Translations under genes and position numbers: made by a program
The notes under the pieces: model-generated
The model's input: the letters and a program-made list of their open reading frames with translations, nothing else
What the model was told of the DNA's origin: nothing
Database searches by the model: none
Shown here: in pieces, positions 5,350 to 7,605 of the stretch
How the letters are laid out: each line of letters begins with the position of its first letter
Position numbering within the stretch: the first letter of the stretch is position 1
NCBI GenBank assembly: GCA_020431135.1
Contig: JAGQIT010000181.1
Span: 1 to 7,605 of the forward strand
Reading direction: 5' to 3'
Length of the DNA stretch: 7,605 nucleotides
From: Myxococcales bacterium
Lineage (GTDB): Bacteria > Myxococcota_A > Polyangia > Nannocystales > Nannocystaceae

Positions 5350-7605
5350 ATGCGTCGGCTGTGTCTCCCCCGGGTCTCCTCTGTTCTCCTGGGCCTCTTG
5401 GCCCTCCCGGCCCTCGCGTGCTGGCCCTCGGGGAGCGGGTCGACGTCGGCGACCGCCGGCGAGAGCTCGGCGACGGCGACGACCGGCGACGAGACGACCG
5501 GATCGACCGACGCGACTGAGACCGGCGTCGGCGAGACCGAGGGGCTCCCGCCGGGGTTTTGGCCCGGCGTTCTCTGCCCCGAGGACGACGCCGAGCGCCC
5601 GCGGATCTACTTCGATCTCGACGCCGGCAAGGATCCGCAGCTCGACTTCTTCCGCCTGCCCTTCCCGAACGACGCCCGCCGCGTCGGCGGCGGCCTCGAC
5701 CTCGACGGCTTCCCGGAGCCGCCGGCGGATCTCGATCCGTCCTACGGCGCCGTCGTCGATCGCTGGCTCAAGCACCTGCGCTTCGACGCGCCGGGCTTCG
5801 CGGTCAACGGCGCGGTCCTCTTCCGCAGCAGCAGCGGCATCGCCGGGCTCGGCGGCGTCCACTACATCGACATCACCCCCGGCTCGCCGAACTACGGCGA
5901 GTCCGTGAAGGGCCTCCGCTTCCGCGCCGAGAACGGATCGATCAGCCGCAACAACTACATCTGCCCGAACTGGCTGGCGGTCGAGCTCGTCGACGGCGTG
6001 CCCCTGCGGCCGGCGACGACCTACGCGGTTCTCCTCAGCGACGCGCTGATCCCCGTCGGCGCCGACGCCTTCATCCCCGACGACGACTTCGCGGCGATGC
6101 TCGCGGACTCGGCCCCCGCCGATCCGACGGTCTTCGCCGCCTGGGAGCGCTTCGCCCCGCTGCGCGAGTTCCTCGTCAGCCCGGCGAACACGCAGGGCGT
6201 CGGCCTGAGCAAGGGGTCGCTCGTCGGCGGCACCGTCTTCACCACCGCGCCGAACCACGATCCCTTCGTCGGCGCCGGCGCGGTCGTCGACGACGCGCCC
6301 TTCTACGTCGAGGACCTCCACCTGTGCGCCGGCGGCGAGGACTCGCCGTGCTCGAGCGCCGCGGGGCTCAGCGACGACGAGCGGGCGGAGCGGCGCTGCG
6401 GCCCGGCCTCGGACGCCTACCACGAGATCCACGGGCGCATGCGGATCCCGATCTTCCAGGAGGGGGTCGCCCCCTACACGTCGGTGGGCGGGGCGATCGC
6501 GGTGAAGGGCGGCGCGCCGGTGATCGCCAGCACCGCCGACGTCTGCTTCGCCATGACCGTGCCCAAGCAGGTCGACGTCCCGGAGGGGGGCTGGCCGGCG
6601 CTGATCTACGCCGACGGCACCGGCGGCTCCTTCCGCGGGGCGCTGCGCTCGAGCATGGCCGCGCGGGTCGCCCCCGCCGGCGTGGCGACGATCGGCCTCG
6701 AGCCGGTGCTCCACGGCGAGCGCCGCGGCGACGACGACAGCGACGGGCTCGTCGACGGGCTCGACGTCTACCAGCTCGTCTTCAACGTCTTCAACCCGGA
6801 CTCGGCCCGCGACACGCTGGTCCAGGGGGCGCTCGATCAGCTCAGCGTCGTCCGCTTCGCCGACCTCTTCACCGACGACGGGATCCTCCCCGACGGGGCG
6901 ATCCGCTTCGACGGCGAGGCGCTCGCGTTCATGGGCCACAGCCTCGGGGCGAACTCCGGCGCGCTCATCCTCCCCTTCGCGCCGAGCGTCCGCGCGGCGG
7001 TGCTGAGCGGCGCCGGCTCGAACCTGCCGCAGGCGCTCCTCGCCAAGGAGGAGCCGAAGGTCCTAAACCCCGTGACGATGCAGTGGATGACCCCGCGCGA
7101 GCTCCTGCAGGCGGCCTTCCAGGAGCGCCCGGATCACCCGCTGACCGCCTCGCACCCGATGCTCGTCCTCCTCAACACCTACGTGAACCGCTCCGACGCC
7201 GACAACACGAGCCGCCACCTCCGCCGCGAGCCGCTGGCGGGGAGCGAGGCCAAGCACCTCCTCGACTACATCGGCCACGTCGACTCCTACGCGCCGCTGC
7301 GCTCGGCCGGATCGCTGGCGGTCGGCGCCGGGGTCCAGGTCGCGCCGGGGACCCTGTTCCCGGGGCCATGTGAGAGCTACGAGGACGACGCCGAGCGGAC
7401 CGCCTGTGGCTACAGCGCCAACGGCTGGCTGCCGACCACAGGCCTGCCGGCGCAGGGCAACGCCGGCGGCGTCACGGCGGTCGCGCGGATGCTCGACCAG
7501 CCGCCGGGTGAGGACGGGCACTTCGTGGTCTACGAGGTCGCAGAGCTCGAGCGCGCCGCGTCGTTCGTCATCGACGCGCTCACCGGCGAGGGCGCGCCGA
7601 CGGTG
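5350..7605 (+). CDS. Surface lipase/esterase lipoprotein, virulence-factor lipase (VolA-like) type (C-terminus cut)
   Basis: The open 752 residues start with a signal peptide ending LPALAC (Cys24), then a Ser/Thr/Glu/Gly tether to about residue 66. A FFRLPFPND segment (100-108) followed by a DLDGFPEP segment resembles the conserved opening of the bacterial virulence-factor lipase N-terminal domain. An alpha/beta hydrolase core follows with the nucleophile elbow GHSLG (Ser531) after a predicted strand ALAFM. Candidate partners are Asp645 in HVDSYAP and His724 in DGHFVVYE. A DxDxDGxxD calcium-binding-type loop occupies 461-469, followed by a FNP...ARD...QGA stretch that I associate with this family. 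Vibrio VolA, a known relative, is a surface lysophospholipase. Activity on lipids or esters is likely, the exact substrate is not readable. The frame is open to the last base, so a C-terminal tail is missing. Start chosen for the signal peptide; no Shine-Dalgarno is visible. Confidence 0.88.
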   Translation, partial: MRRLCLPRVSSVLLGLLALPALACWPSGSGSTSATAGESSATATTGDETTGSTDATETGVGETEGLPPGFWPGVLCPEDDAERPRIYFDLDAGKDPQLDFFRLPFPNDARRVGGGLDLDGFPEPPADLDPSYGAVVDRWLKHLRFDAPGFAVNGAVLFRSSSGIAGLGGVHYIDITPGSPNYGESVKGLRFRAENGSISRNNYICPNWLAVELVDGVPLRPATTYAVLLSDALIPVGADAFIPDDDFAAMLADSAPADPTVFAAWERFAPLREFLVSPANTQGVGLSKGSLVGGTVFTTAPNHDPFVGAGAVVDDAPFYVEDLHLCAGGEDSPCSSAAGLSDDERAERRCGPASDAYHEIHGRMRIPIFQEGVAPYTSVGGAIAVKGGAPVIASTADVCFAMTVPKQVDVPEGGWPALIYADGTGGSFRGALRSSMAARVAPAGVATIGLEPVLHGERRGDDDSDGLVDGLDVYQLVFNVFNPDSARDTLVQGALDQLSVVRFADLFTDDGILPDGAIRFDGEALAFMGHSLGANSGALILPFAPSVRAAVLSGAGSNLPQALLAKEEPKVLNPVTMQWMTPRELLQAAFQERPDHPLTASHPMLVLLNTYVNRSDADNTSRHLRREPLAGSEAKHLLDYIGHVDSYAPLRSAGSLAVGAGVQVAPGTLFPGPCESYEDDAERTACGYSANGWLPTTGLPAQGNAGGVTAVARMLDQPPGEDGHFVVYEVAELERAASFVIDALTGEGAPTV

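Noticed and set aside
1924..6939. A 1671-residue minus-strand open frame
   Set aside because: It is a shadow frame created by high GC content: the translation is almost all Arg, Pro, Ala and Gly, and it overlaps three genes with clear motifs in other frames. Only its short stretch at 5194-5286 looks like real protein.

Overview
This is a very GC-rich window with almost exclusively G/C third codon positions. It holds four genes, and none is a shadow of another. The predicted exported proteins share one style: a lipoprotein signal, then a low-complexity tether rich in Thr, Ser, Asp, Glu and Gly, then an enzyme or heme domain. This style, the GC content and the families present suggest a myxobacterium (Myxococcota), most likely of the Nannocystaceae type (Nannocystis, Plesiocystis, Enhygromyxa). 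That assignment is inference from protein style, not from a marker gene.

Layout. Positions 1-1107 (minus) hold most of a five-heme c-type cytochrome lipoprotein whose C-terminus is cut by the window edge. Positions 1108-1481 are non-coding. Positions 1482-2744 (minus) hold a pectinacetylesterase/Notum-family serine hydrolase lipoprotein that starts at a GTG behind an excellent Shine-Dalgarno. Positions 2745-2984 are non-coding, with a hexanucleotide tandem repeat that runs into that Shine-Dalgarno. Positions 2985-5201 (minus) hold a phospholipase D-superfamily protein with two intact HxKxxxxD motifs behind an N-terminal beta-rich module and what looks like a catalytically degenerate HAD/App1-like domain. 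Positions 5202-5349 are a short divergent region. Positions 5350-7605 (plus) hold a GHSLG lipase lipoprotein of the bacterial virulence-factor lipase/VolA-like kind, cut by the window edge.

How they fit together. The three minus-strand genes point the same way, but the gaps between them (240 and 374 nt) are too wide for a tight operon, so each probably has its own promoter. Three neighbours are predicted ester or phosphodiester hydrolases and at least two are lipid-anchored, so a shared role in attacking extracellular or prey-derived esters and lipids is plausible but unproven. The cytochrome has no evident link to them.

The most interesting point is at the start of the phospholipase D gene. 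A convincing lipoprotein signal peptide lies directly upstream but one base out of frame, and the frames meet at a run of seven C. Deleting one C would turn the apparently cytoplasmic enzyme into a lipoprotein. This is either a sequence error, a phase-variable switch, or coincidence. I saw no RNA genes, CRISPR array, insertion sequence or toxin-antitoxin pair.
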